64,000 nucleotides of DNA from Brachybacterium huguangmaarense (GCF_025725725.1 NZ_CP107020.1:806001-870000); one strand, 5' to 3'. Positions 27,018 to 35,331 are shown, counted from the first letter of the stretch. Made by a program: numbers and translations. The notes: generated by a model from the letters alone, not told the origin.

Positions 27018-27593
27018 TCACTCCCAGCCGGCGGGAGGCCAGGGCTCGCCGTCGGCGAGCGCGTTGAGCTCGTAGGCGCGTCGGCCGTCGATGCTCTCCC
27101 GGATGATGTCGGCGTGCCCGCAGTGGCGGGCGACCTCCTCGATGCAGTGCGCGGCCACCCAGCGCGCGGGCCAGGTGTCGAGGTCGGAGGGGAACCAGGG
27201 CGCGTCCGGGACGGGGATGCGGCGGTCGGGGTCGACGGCCCGGACGACGGCCTCGACCCGGTCGGCCGCCTCCCGCAGCTCGGCGATGAGCGAGTCGGCG
27301 GTGTCGTGCTCGCGCACACCTGCCGGGTCGCATGCGCCCGCGGCGAGGTCGGCCGGGTCGGTCATCCCCTCGGGCTCGGCGTCCGGGTCGAGGGAGGCGA
27401 CGAGACCCCCGCGCAGGATGAGCGAGACGTGGCGGGCGATGATCGCGAGGTTCATCCCGCTCGCGGTCGGCACGGCGCGGATCTGCTCGCCGCTCAGCCC
27501 CTGCAGGGTGGTCGAGAGCTGGCGGATCTGCTGGGCCGCGAACGTCGCGAGCATGTCGTTCTCGTCGGTGACGGTGGGGGTCAGGAAGGGCAT
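27018..27593 (-). CDS. DinB/MDMPI-like protein, second copy
   Basis: A 191-residue protein with the DinB fold of the DUF664/maleylpyruvate-isomerase-like group: GMNLAIIARHVSLILRGGL near residue 45-65 and WVAAHCIEEVARHCGHADIIRE near the C-terminus supply the usual His triad. These proteins often use mycothiol or metal in actinobacteria; the reaction here is unknown. AGGAG lies 6-7 nt before the ATG. It is the first gene of a two-gene unit that starts from the region shared with the WYL regulator gene. Confidence 0.82.
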   Translation of the reverse strand: MPFLTPTVTDENDMLATFAAQQIRQLSTTLQGLSGEQIRAVPTASGMNLAIIARHVSLILRGGLVASLDPDAEPEGMTDPADLAAGACDPAGVREHDTADSLIAELREAADRVEAVVRAVDPDRRIPVPDAPWFPSDLDTWPARWVAAHCIEEVARHCGHADIIRESIDGRRAYELNALADGEPWPPAGWE

Positions 27594-27695
27594 CGGGGTC
27601 TCCTGTCTCGGGGCGGTCGGACGGGCGGCGTGCCCGGCGATCTCTCCGGTCCGGTGGCCGCCGTCCGGGCGGGCAGGGCCACTCTCCTCGCTTCG

Positions 27696-27714
27696 GCGGA
27701 CAGTTCCTGTCCGC
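27696..27714. promoter_or_regulatory. Palindromic operator candidate between dinB-like genes and WYL regulator
   Basis: GCGGACAGTTCCTGTCCGC is a perfect inverted repeat with 8-bp arms. It is 21 bp before the regulator's ATG and about 100 bp before the first DinB-like gene, the place expected for autoregulation and control of the divergent operon. Confidence 0.55.
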
Positions 27715-27735
27715 GGACTCGGGCAGACTTCCCTC

Positions 27736-28749
27736 ATGAACGACGTGACGTCGCGGACCCTCCACCTGCTCTCGCTGCTGCAGTCGCGGGCCGTCTGGTC
27801 GGGGGCCGAGCTGGCCGAGGAGCTCGGCGTGACCGCCCGCTCCGTGCGGCGCGACGTCGATCGGCTGCGACGCATGGGCTATCCGGTGCTCGCCTCGACG
27901 GGACACGGCGGGGGCTATCAGCTGGGCGCCGGCCGCGCCCTGCCTCCGCTGCTGCTCGAGCGCGACGAGGCGGTGGCGGTCTCCGTCGGCCTGCGCCTGG
28001 CGGCGGCCTCGGGCATCGACGGGCTCGGCGAGCATGCCCTGCGTGCGCTCACAGCGCTCGACCAGATCCTGCCGCCGACGGTCAGCGCGGAGGTCGGGGC
28101 GCTGACCGGGGTGCTCGACGTCGTCACCTCGCGACCCTCCTCGGTCGCCCCTCCCACGCTCGTGACCGTGGCCCGCGCCGCACGCGACGGGGTGCAGCTG
28201 CGCATCGAGTACGAACGCCGCGACGGGGAGCGCTCGTCCCGGCGGCTCGAGCCGTATCGCGTGCTCTCGGTCGACGGCCGCTGGTACCTGTTCGCGTGGG
28301 ATCTCGACCGGGAGGACTGGCGCACGTTCCGGCTGGATCGCATGCTCGCGGCACGCGCCACCACGTTCCGCTTCGCCGCCAGGACGCTGCCCGACGTCGA
28401 GGCGTACGTGCGCGAGTCGATCACCGTCGCGCCGTACGCGACGACGATCACCGTGCGCATCCTGCGCCCGCTGGCCGACGTGGCCCCGCACATCCCGGCG
28501 ACGATCGGCAACCTCACGCCCGACGGCGCCGCGGCGTGCGTCCTGCGCGTGGGCGGGGACGACCCGCTCTGGCTGGTCCTGCACCTCGCACATCTCGGCA
28601 TGCCGGTCGAGCTGCTCGACCCACCGGGCCTGCGCGACGTGGTCGCCCGTCTCGGCCAGTGGTTCGACCAGACGCGGGGAGGGTTCGACCAGGCGCGGGG
28701 AACCGGCGGCGACTCGGACGATCTCGAGGCGCGGACACTCGACGGCTGA
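27736..28749 (+). CDS. HTH/WYL-domain transcriptional regulator (YafY family)
   Basis: The 337-residue protein has an N-terminal helix-turn-helix (about 5-60: SGAELAEELGVTARSVRRDVDRL), a WYL domain (about 140-215: RLEPYRVLSVDGRWYLFAWDLDREDWRTFRLDRM) and a C-terminal WCX extension. WYL regulators sense small ligands or nucleic-acid signals. The neighbouring DinB-like genes and the palindrome at 27696 suggest a local one-target circuit. Start at the ATG at 27736; no strong ribosome site is seen. Confidence 0.88.
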   Translation: MNDVTSRTLHLLSLLQSRAVWSGAELAEELGVTARSVRRDVDRLRRMGYPVLASTGHGGGYQLGAGRALPPLLLERDEAVAVSVGLRLAAASGIDGLGEHALRALTALDQILPPTVSAEVGALTGVLDVVTSRPSSVAPPTLVTVARAARDGVQLRIEYERRDGERSSRRLEPYRVLSVDGRWYLFAWDLDREDWRTFRLDRMLAARATTFRFAARTLPDVEAYVRESITVAPYATTITVRILRPLADVAPHIPATIGNLTPDGAAACVLRVGGDDPLWLVLHLAHLGMPVELLDPPGLRDVVARLGQWFDQTRGGFDQARGTGGDSDDLEARTLDG

Positions 28750-29066
28750 GAGGCGCCGATCCGCGCGCTTCCCCAGGGGCGTATCACCCCGACCGACGGC
28801 TCGGCGGGCGTCTCACGAGCGTCTGAGCAGCGTCTTGGTGCGGTCTGCACGAGACCACCGAGGGAGATCCACATCACAGAGAAAGGTGCTCGCAGCCCTC
28901 CCTCAATTCGACAAAACACCTGTTTTCGGGCAACACAAAATACGGGCCATGGCATTTGGTATCAAAAAGGTAAATTCCCTATCTAGGTCTTGTAGCCAGG
29001 GTCCGGGGTGGCGCAGGATGCGTCTCAGAAAGAGTGTTTCACGCCATCCCGGAAAGAGGAATCGCC
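28750..29066. promoter_or_regulatory. AT-rich upstream region of the small exported peptide gene
   Basis: From about 28890 to 28990 the base composition drops far below its surroundings, with A/T tracts. AAAACACCTGTTTT (28913-28926) is a perfect short inverted repeat, and TTGGTA (28956-28961) and TATCTA (28980-28985), 18 nt apart, could be a promoter with a leader of about 75 nt. No gene is evident in the first 140 bp. Confidence 0.45.
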
Positions 29067-29387
29067 ATGACGATGCACACCGAAGAAAAGTTCGAGCACA
29101 CCCCCCGCACCGCTGCGGCCTCCCCGAGCCGCGGTCGCCTCGTCGGACGCGTCGTGGCCACGAGCGTTGCGGCCGCCGCCCTGGCTCTCGGTGCCGCCGT
29201 GCCGGCGAGCGCCGCCGTCGCCAACGCCCCCCAGGCCGTCGGCGCAGTGGCGAGCGTCTCCAGCGCGCTGCTCGGCGGAAGCTCGGAGAGCACCTCCGCG
29301 TCGAGCCTGCCCACCGGGGCGGCCAACTTCCTGGGCGGCAAGCCGTGGCAGTGCTTCCTCTTCCCGGCCATGAAGAGCTGCAGGTGA
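29067..29387 (+). CDS. Small exported peptide with two C-terminal cysteines
   Basis: The 106-residue product has a twin-charged N-region, a hydrophobic core (VVATSVAAAALALGAAVP) and a probable signal peptidase site after ASA near residue 49, leaving a mature peptide of about 56 residues. The mature part is Ala/Ser-rich and ends KPWQCFLFPAMKSCR, with Cys96 and Cys105 nine apart, suitable for a disulfide ring. GAGGA precedes the ATG. I recognise no family. Directly downstream is a two-component system, so a signal or secreted effector is possible but unproven. Some larger homologue may be known that I do not recall. Confidence 0.65.
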   Translation: MTMHTEEKFEHTPRTAAASPSRGRLVGRVVATSVAAAALALGAAVPASAAVANAPQAVGAVASVSSALLGGSSESTSASSLPTGAANFLGGKPWQCFLFPAMKSCR

Positions 29388-29427
29388 CAGGCGACGCCTT
29401 CTCGGCGTCGACTTCCACCCCACGCAA

Positions 29428-29472
29428 GAAGATTCGTGGCCGAGCACTTCCGTCGCTTGGTCACGAATCTTC
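29428..29472 (+). terminator. Stem-loop after the small peptide gene
   Basis: GAAGATTCGTG (29428-29438) and CACGAATCTTC (29462-29472) form a perfect 11-bp stem. It lies 40 bp after the stop codon. No T-tract follows. Confidence 0.6.
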
Positions 29473-29650
29473 CCCGCGTCGCCGGATGATCTTCTCCTGG
29501 CAAAACGGGCCTGGGGAGTTCGCTGGATGAAGTAACCTGAGTGCTGTCCTCTGAAGTTGGCGCCACGACGTCATCGATGCCGCCCGACGGACATCAGCAC
29601 ATAATCGGGCGTACAACAACGCCGGACAGACTCAGGCGGAGGCCATCTCG

Positions 29651-30961
29651 GTGCAGGTTGCGAGCGCGGATCACGATCCCCGCCCCCCCATGCGATCGCG
29701 GCGACGGAAGCGGGATGCCACGTCGGGCCCCCGGCGGCAAACCCCGTCGCAAGAGGCCCTAGCGGGGCCTTCCCGCGGATTCAACGCCATACGGATCGTG
29801 CTCACGATCGCGGCCTTCGCGTTCGACTTCGTGGTATGGGGCGGCCAGACGCATTCCTGGGCAGGTGACGACCTGCCCTTCCCCCTCATGCTTGTGGCGA
29901 TCCTCGCCGTCTATGCCGCGATCGCCTTTGTCCGGTCGCCCGTTCCCGGGTTCGTCGCGATGATCGCTCTCGGTGCCACCGGGTTCGGAATGGACACCTA
30001 CGCGGGCCTGGGGGGACTGCTCGTCTCGATATTCCTCGTGTCCTATCGCCTTCAGCGGCGCGGCGCGATCTTCGCTCTTCTGGCCACGATCTTCCCCCTC
30101 GCCAATCATGTGCTCGTGGCGGCCCGCTACCTGAGTGATGCGGGGCCTGCCTACATCGTCAGCACGGCCGGCACCTGGTTCCTCGCCTTTCTCATCGCCT
30201 GGGGGGTCGGCCGCTTCCTTGCGCGCACCGAACGTCGGCTCGCCGCGACGCGTCAATGGGCGGTTCAGGCCCGCGATGAGGCCCTCGCGGCGGAACGTCT
30301 GCGCATCAGCCGCGACCTGCACGATTCGGTCGCGCACGCCCTGACCGGCATCGTGCTCCAGACCGCCGGCGTGCGGGCGGGGCTCCGTCGCTCCACCCTG
30401 AGCCGCGAACAGCTGGACCAGGCCCTCGCCACCATCCAGGAGGCCTCCGAGCAGAGCGTCCGCGAGATGCACCGGCTGGTCGGCCTGCTCCGCGAGGACC
30501 AGGCGCAGGACGGCGGCGTGAACGGCGTCGAGGAGATCCCCCGGCTGGTCGAGAACTCCCGCGCGAGCGGCCTCGACGTCGTGATGCAGACCGTCGGAGA
30601 TCCTGTCTCGATCGACACCAGCATCGCGCGCGCGGCCTTCCGGGTCGCGCAGGAGGGCCTGTCCAACGCGATGCGCCACGGCCGTCCCGGCGCGAAGGCG
30701 GAGGTCACCGTCGAGTGGCGCCCCCGCTCCCTCGCGGTCTCGGTCCGTAACGGCGCCGGCCCCTCCTTGGCGGATCAGGACGACGGCATCTCGCTCCCGA
30801 GCGGCGGCTTCGGCCTGATCGGCCTGCGCGAACGGGTCGCCGTTCTCGGCGGCTCGCTCGAGGCCGGACCGCAGGGCGACAGCTATCTGCTCCGTGCAAC
30901 CATGCCTCTCGACGGCGCGCCTGCCCCGGCCGTCATCCCCCCGAAGAAGGAGCAGAAGTGA
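29651..30961 (+). CDS. NarL/DesK-type sensor histidine kinase
   Basis: The 436-residue product has a basic cytoplasmic tail, about five to six membrane helices (residues 45-190), a HisKA_3 dimerisation domain with the phosphorylated histidine in RLRISRDLHDSVAHALTGI (His about 224), and a HATPase_c domain with the N-box FRVAQEGLSNAMRHG and the G-box GGFGLIGLRERV. The sensing part is the membrane block itself, with very short loops, as in sensors of membrane-active peptides or lipid state. Start is the GTG at 29651 with GGAGG 8 nt upstream. The stop overlaps the regulator's GTG (GTGA). Confidence 0.92.
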   Translation: MQVASADHDPRPPMRSRRRKRDATSGPRRQTPSQEALAGPSRGFNAIRIVLTIAAFAFDFVVWGGQTHSWAGDDLPFPLMLVAILAVYAAIAFVRSPVPGFVAMIALGATGFGMDTYAGLGGLLVSIFLVSYRLQRRGAIFALLATIFPLANHVLVAARYLSDAGPAYIVSTAGTWFLAFLIAWGVGRFLARTERRLAATRQWAVQARDEALAAERLRISRDLHDSVAHALTGIVLQTAGVRAGLRRSTLSREQLDQALATIQEASEQSVREMHRLVGLLREDQAQDGGVNGVEEIPRLVENSRASGLDVVMQTVGDPVSIDTSIARAAFRVAQEGLSNAMRHGRPGAKAEVTVEWRPRSLAVSVRNGAGPSLADQDDGISLPSGGFGLIGLRERVAVLGGSLEAGPQGDSYLLRATMPLDGAPAPAVIPPKKEQK

Positions 30962-31638
30962 CGCGCGTCTACATCGTCGACGACCAGCCCATGGTGCGAG
31001 CGGGCATCTCGATGCTCCTCGCCGGAGAGGACGACCTCGAGGTGCTCGGCGAGGCGGGATCCGCCGACGACGCGATCGCGGAGATCCGTCGCCTGCGCCC
31101 CGATGTGGTCCTCATGGACGTGCGCATGCCGGGCACGGACGGCGTGAGCGCCACCCGGGAGCTGGTCTCCGACGTCGGGGCGAGCCCGGACCAGATCATC
31201 CGCGTGCTCATCATGACCACCTTCGACGACGAGGACGTCGTGGTCCGTGCGCTCCAGGCCGGTGCGAGCGGCTACCTGCTCAAGCACGCCTCCCCCACCG
31301 AGATCGCGGACGCCGTGCGCCGGGTCGCGGCCGGGGACACGTGGCTCGACGCCCGCGCCGCGGCACGGATCGTGGAGCGTCTGCGGCCGCGGACGGCGGT
31401 GAGCCGCGACATCTCCGCCCTCCTCACGCCGCGCGAGCAGGATGTGCTGCGCATGGTGGCGGCGGGGCTGACCAATCAGGAGATCCGCGTCCGCCTCAAC
31501 CTGAGCGAGGCCACCGTGAAGACGCACGTGGCCCGGATCCTGCTCAAGACCGGGTCACGAGACCGGGCCGGAGCGGTCGCCCTGGCCTACCGCAGCGGCT
31601 TCGCCCAGCCGGACGATCCGATTCCGGGCACCGACTGA
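30958..31638 (+). CDS. NarL/FixJ-family response regulator
   Basis: The 226-residue protein has a receiver domain (VYIVDDQPMVRAGI, phospho-acceptor Asp in VVLMDVRMPGTDG at about residue 54, conserved Thr in IMTTFDD, Lys in YLLKHA) and a LuxR-type DNA-binding domain (LLTPREQDVLRMVAAGLTNQ, then LSEATVKTHVARIL). It overlaps the kinase gene by four bases and is its partner. Likely targets include the small peptide gene upstream, where an inverted repeat lies, but this is inferred. Confidence 0.94.
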   Translation: MTRVYIVDDQPMVRAGISMLLAGEDDLEVLGEAGSADDAIAEIRRLRPDVVLMDVRMPGTDGVSATRELVSDVGASPDQIIRVLIMTTFDDEDVVVRALQAGASGYLLKHASPTEIADAVRRVAAGDTWLDARAAARIVERLRPRTAVSRDISALLTPREQDVLRMVAAGLTNQEIRVRLNLSEATVKTHVARILLKTGSRDRAGAVALAYRSGFAQPDDPIPGTD

Positions 31639-32141
31639 CCCGTCCCTTCCGCCGAGCCCCCTACCACGGATCCACACCGCCCGAGCACTCGCCGCGGCGG
31701 CGGAGCAACGTCCCGGGGCGGGTTCTGACACCCCGTGTCATCCCGATGGGGTACCCGGATACCGTCAGCGGTTGATCCGCTCGGGGGCGTCGGCGAGTGA
31801 AAATATCAAAGCTTGAAGAACGTCCGTCAGGGATAGGGGCCGCACCGTCTCCACCCCGACACGAAGCTCCGGGTTTCCGGACTTCGCGCTCCCGGCAGCA
31901 GGGGGATCTCCGCATCGGAGATGTTCTGCCGGGTCACGGTGCATGGCGCAATCCCCGCGTCGCCCGGTTCGCACCGGGCTGGCGGGGATGCGTGCGGTCG
32001 GGGCTCATGTCCCGACGGCGAGTCCGGGGCCGGGGGGCCCTGGATGTGCGGTCGGTTCCGGGGGGAGCCGGCCGCGACGAAGGCCTGGTCTCCGGGGGGA
32101 GGCCAGGCCTTCGTCCTTTCACACAGACCGGCGTGCCGGTC
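31639..32141. other. 503-bp non-coding stretch between response regulator and lysozyme
   Basis: I see no supported gene. There is a short AT-rich run (about 31798-31818), a small hairpin at 31861-31886 (CGAAG and CCGG arms), and the strong stem-loop at 32076-32115. The region may hold terminators for both flanking genes. Confidence 0.5.
32076..32115. terminator. Strong stem-loop, probable bidirectional terminator
   Basis: GACGAAGGCCTGG (32076-32088) pairs perfectly with CCAGGCCTTCGTC (32103-32115) and is followed by CTTTC on the plus strand. It lies 27 bp after the lysozyme gene's stop on the minus strand. Confidence 0.7.
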
Positions 32142-32993
32142 TCAGGCATCGATCGATGCGGCGTCCTGCAGGCCCGCCACGTCCATGACATCGAGATCGA
32201 CCTTGGAGTCGATCCCGTCGACGCGCGCGTCGAACCGGACCTGCCAGATATCCCAGTCCGTCTCGGGACGCCGGGAGTCGCGCGTGTGCCACTGCGGCCG
32301 CTCGGTCTCCTCCGGGAGGGTGTAGCGGTTGCGCCACTCCCACGACGAGTAGACGACGACACGGCGCCCCCACGCCTTCTCGACGGCCGTCACGAAGGCG
32401 TCGACCTCCTCCTTGACCGCGGAGGAGTCCGGCTCCTGGGTGCATGAGCCGTCGAGCTCGAGGTCGACGGCCGGAGGGAGCGACCCCTCGTCGGGCGGCA
32501 CGGCCGCCAGGAACGCCTTCGCCTGGTCGGCGCCCGAGGAGCACAAGGTGAAGTAGTGGTAGGCGCCGCGTGCGATGCCGGCCGTGCGCGAGGACGTCCA
32601 GTTGCTCGCGAAGGTGTCGTCGGTGTGGCCCACGCCCTCGGTGGCCTTGATGTAGGCGAAGGACACGCCCGCGGAGCGGACCGTCGTCCAGTCGATGTCC
32701 CCCTGGTGGGCGGAGACGTCGATGCCGAGCACCTCGCCGTCGCGCAGCGACTCCCCCGACGGCAGCTGCGAGAGGGCGCTCGCGTCGGTCGTGGTGCGCG
32801 GGATCGTGAGCGCGTCCGTGCCGGTGTCGACCGTCGGCTCGGCCGCCGCCGTGGCCTCGGCCTCGCCACCGTGCGAGACGAGGCGCACGAGGCCCGCCGT
32901 GCACGACACGAACACGATGAGCACGAGCGCGGCGAGGATCAGGGCGGCGATGCGCCGTCTCCGGAGCACCTGCTGCCTCGTGTAGCGGGGCAC
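32142..32993 (-). CDS. Membrane-anchored GH25 lysozyme
   Basis: The 283-residue product has a basic N-terminus, one membrane helix or uncleaved signal (about 16-38: AALILAALVLIVFVSCTAGL), a linker and a glycoside hydrolase 25 domain. Visible motifs are GIDVSAHQGDIDW (catalytic Asp), FAYIKATEG, GIARGAYHYF and PPAVDLELDG (catalytic Glu and metal-region acids). GH25 enzymes cut the MurNAc-GlcNAc bond of peptidoglycan. The GTG at 32993 is exactly 6 nt after TACGAT, so I prefer it over a longer start at 33035. Confidence 0.9.
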   Translation of the reverse strand: MPRYTRQQVLRRRRIAALILAALVLIVFVSCTAGLVRLVSHGGEAEATAAAEPTVDTGTDALTIPRTTTDASALSQLPSGESLRDGEVLGIDVSAHQGDIDWTTVRSAGVSFAYIKATEGVGHTDDTFASNWTSSRTAGIARGAYHYFTLCSSGADQAKAFLAAVPPDEGSLPPAVDLELDGSCTQEPDSSAVKEEVDAFVTAVEKAWGRRVVVYSSWEWRNRYTLPEETERPQWHTRDSRRPETDWDIWQVRFDARVDGIDSKVDLDVMDVAGLQDAASIDA

Positions 32994-32999
32994 GCCGAC

Positions 33000-33005
33000 A
33001 TCGTA
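33000..33005 (-). promoter_or_regulatory. Leaderless -10 element of the GH25 gene
   Basis: TACGAT on the minus strand, 6 nt before the GTG start at 32993. Confidence 0.6.
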
Positions 33006-33062
33006 GGGCGCCAGGGCCGCTCTGTCGCAGGCCACGGCCTCAATCGGCGTGGCGCGGACGGG

Positions 33063-33800
33063 TCAGCGGGCGAACAGCTCCGCGAAGGAGCGCAGCACGC
33101 CGCCGGCGGCGTCGACGTCGACCGTCGCGATCACCTCGAGCAGATGCGCGAGCTCGTCCGGCTCGAAGTAGCCGTGATCGCGGTAGGCGTCGAGGCGCTG
33201 GGCGAGCCCGGGCGGGTCCAGCTCGGGGTGGAACTGGGTCGCGTACTGGCGCGTCCCGATGCGGAACATCTGCACCGGGCTCGCGGTGCCCGTCGCGAGC
33301 AGCACGGCGTGCGGGGGAAGGGAGCGCACGGCCTCCTTGTGCCCCACGAAGGCCATGAAGCGGTCGGGCAGCCGGGCGGTCCGAACGAGCGGGTCGACGC
33401 GGCCGGCATCGGTCAGCGACACCTCGATGGGGCCTGCGCTCTCGCCGTAGGTGCGGTCGACGACCGCTCCCTGGTGGACGCCCAGGGTCCCCACGCCGTA
33501 GCACGCGCCGAGCAGGGGCACGTCACGGGCCAGCACCCGGTCCAGGAGCGCGGCGAGATCGGCCTCGACCCGCAGCTGGAGGGGCGTCTTGGACTCCCGG
33601 GGATCGGACGTGGTGAACGGGCTGCCGCCGAGCATGATGCCGGAGACCTCGTCGAGGTCGAGCGGGGGCATCGGCGCCGCCTCGAGCCGCACCCGACGCA
33701 GATCGCGCTCGTCGAGCCCCGAGCGACGGCAGAACTGCTCGTACTCGGCGTCGGCGATATCGTCCTCGGGACGAGTGGCGATCAGGACGAACGGTTTCAC
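33063..33800 (-). CDS. Class I glutamine amidotransferase-like protein (GuaA-N type)
   Basis: A 245-residue GATase1 domain with the nucleophile elbow GACYGVGTLG (Cys about 101), GGSPF (oxyanion region) and the catalytic histidine and glutamate in QFHPELD. Such stand-alone proteins are often annotated as GMP-synthase-like glutamine amidotransferases; no partner synthetase is nearby. The GTG start at 33800 is 6 nt after TACGAT. A longer frame up to 33974 runs into a large palindrome and is rejected. Confidence 0.85.
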   Translation of the reverse strand: MKPFVLIATRPEDDIADAEYEQFCRRSGLDERDLRRVRLEAAPMPPLDLDEVSGIMLGGSPFTTSDPRESKTPLQLRVEADLAALLDRVLARDVPLLGACYGVGTLGVHQGAVVDRTYGESAGPIEVSLTDAGRVDPLVRTARLPDRFMAFVGHKEAVRSLPPHAVLLATGTASPVQMFRIGTRQYATQFHPELDPPGLAQRLDAYRDHGYFEPDELAHLLEVIATVDVDAAGGVLRSFAELFAR

Positions 33801-33806
33801 GAGGGG

Positions 33807-33812
33807 ATCGTA
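33807..33812 (-). promoter_or_regulatory. Leaderless -10 element of the GATase gene
   Basis: TACGAT on the minus strand, 6 nt before the GTG start at 33800. Confidence 0.6.
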
Positions 33813-33899
33813 CGTGCCCGGCCGCGCTCCGGACGGGACGGTCCACCGGACCACTGTCGCTCCCCTGCCCGCGACCGGCGCGTGACACTCGGACCGCGT

Positions 33900-33971
33900 G
33901 TCGCGGACGGGACGCTGGTGATGTGCTGTGGCGATATCGCCCGTGCATGTCACCAGCGTCCCGTCCGCGAC
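33900..33971. repeat. 72-bp imperfect palindrome centred on GATATC
   Basis: Perfect 22-bp outer arms (33900-33921 and 33950-33971, starting GTCGCGGACGGGACGCTGG) and a perfect 12-bp core GGCGATATCGCC share the same centre (33935.5), with a few mismatched bases between. It lies between two minus-strand genes. Confidence 0.85.
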
Positions 33972-34109
33972 CATGCGCCGCCGTCACCGCGCGTGTCACC
34001 GCGCGCGACCGGCACCCGGGCCGCCGGGTTCGACGTGCACCCGGCCGCGAACAGCCCCTCCCGACAGCCGAGCGCGCCGTCCCCGCCCCCGACCCCGTGC
34101 GCCGGTCCG

Positions 34110-34451
34110 CTACTCCCCGTGGCTCTCGATGCCGGGCACGCTCGTGACGGTGGTCAGCAGGAACGCGGCGTCGGTGAGCGCCTCGACGCCGTGGCGCTCG
34201 TGGGTCAGGACGAGCAGCTCCCCCGCGGAGGCCTCGACGTCCTCATGGCTCGTGACCCGCACGGTGCCGCTCAGCACCTGCAGCGACGCGGCGGGCGGGG
34301 CGTTGTGATCGGCCAGGCGGGTGCCCGCGCGCAGGGCGAGCACGGTCTGACGCAGCGGGCCGTCGTGGATCATCAGCTCGGCGTGCCGGCCGTTCTCGGC
34401 GGCGAGCGCCGCGGCGAGGGTCTGCTCGGCGATCTCGGGCAGGGTGGGCAT
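34110..34451 (-). CDS. Small cupin-domain protein
   Basis: A 113-residue single cupin barrel: a conserved GTRLADHNAPPAASLQVLSG strand pair with the motif-1 histidine, and SAGELLVLTHERHGVEALTDA with the second. Proteins of this kind include metal-binding enzymes and ligand sensors; nothing fixes the role. GGAGGAG precedes the ATG. Same strand as the GntR gene upstream (66 bp gap), possibly co-transcribed. Confidence 0.82.
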   Translation of the reverse strand: MPTLPEIAEQTLAAALAAENGRHAELMIHDGPLRQTVLALRAGTRLADHNAPPAASLQVLSGTVRVTSHEDVEASAGELLVLTHERHGVEALTDAAFLLTTVTSVPGIESHGE

Positions 34452-34516
34452 GGCTCCTCCTCACGTCCGCCGGGGCGTCGGCGCCCCGTGCCCTCCCATG
34501 GTCGCAGGCCCAGCCC

Positions 34517-35281
34517 TCAGTCGACGAGCGTCACCTCGAACGTGTAGCGCGAGGCGCGGTACACGTGGTGGCCGTGCTCGATCACGGCACCGTCGTTGGA
34601 GAAGACCTTGCGCTCCATCGTGAGCAGGGCGGCGCCGACGGGCTCGTCGAGCAGCTCCCCCTGCTCCTCGTCGGCCGTGATCGCGCCGATCCGCTCGTGG
34701 GCGACGGCGGCGAAGACCCCACGACGCCGCAACGCGTCGTACAGGCCGGTCGTCGAGAGCTCCTCGCGGGTCGGCGCGAAGCGCTCGGGGAGCGAGTTCA
34801 TGAGCAGGGCCAGGGGCTCCCCGTCCACCCGCCGCAGGCGCACGAGGTCGAGGACGAGCTCGCCCGGCTGGAGCAGCAGGCGGCTCGCGACCTCGGGCGA
34901 GGGGCGCCCCACCCGGTACTCGAGCACCTCGGTCGTGGGGCGCTTGCCGGCGCTCGCGAGGTCGTCGTACAGCGAGGTCAGGGCCACGGGGCGGTTCACG
35001 CGGGACTCGACCACCTGGGTCCCCACCCCGCGCTTGCGCACGAGCATGCCCTTGTCGACGAGCTCCTGGATGCCCTGGCGCACCGTCGGACGTGACAGCC
35101 CGAGCCGCTTGGACAGCGCGACCTCGTTCTCGATGCGCGAGCCGGGCGGCAGCACCCCGTCGCGCACGGCGGTCTCGATGCCGTCGGCGAGCTGGAGGTA
35201 CAGCGGGCGGGAGGCCGCGCGGTCGACGAGGAGCGGCAGCTCGACGGGCTCGGTGCCGGTCGACGTGCTCTGCGGTGCCAT
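34517..35281 (-). CDS. GntR/UTRA transcriptional regulator, probable inositol repressor
   Basis: A 254-residue HutC-subfamily regulator: winged HTH (about 25-90, LPPGSRIENEVALSKRLGLS, then RPTVRQGIQELVDKGML) and a UTRA ligand domain (about 105-250, LVRLRRVDGEPLALLMNSLP, then ERKVFSNDGAVIEHGHHVYRASRYTFEVTL). It borders the inositol cluster, and TGTCCTGACA-like sites sit at the cluster's promoters and at 35332-35341 just upstream of this gene, so it probably represses the locus and itself until an inositol metabolite binds. GGGAGG lies before the ATG. Confidence 0.88.
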   Translation of the reverse strand: MAPQSTSTGTEPVELPLLVDRAASRPLYLQLADGIETAVRDGVLPPGSRIENEVALSKRLGLSRPTVRQGIQELVDKGMLVRKRGVGTQVVESRVNRPVALTSLYDDLASAGKRPTTEVLEYRVGRPSPEVASRLLLQPGELVLDLVRLRRVDGEPLALLMNSLPERFAPTREELSTTGLYDALRRRGVFAAVAHERIGAITADEEQGELLDEPVGAALLTMERKVFSNDGAVIEHGHHVYRASRYTFEVTLVD

Positions 35282-35331
35282 GCGCCTCCCTCGTCCTCCG
35301 GACTGCCGTTCGTGGCGCCCCGGCCCGTGCG

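Noticed and set aside
33801..33974. N-terminal extension of the GATase gene up to 33974
   Set aside because: It runs through the large palindrome, and the GTG at 33800 has an ideal leaderless promoter and starts the conserved domain.
32556..34547. A 663-codon plus-strand frame across the lysozyme, GATase and cupin genes
   Set aside because: It spans three real minus-strand genes and their gaps and has the composition of a GC shadow.
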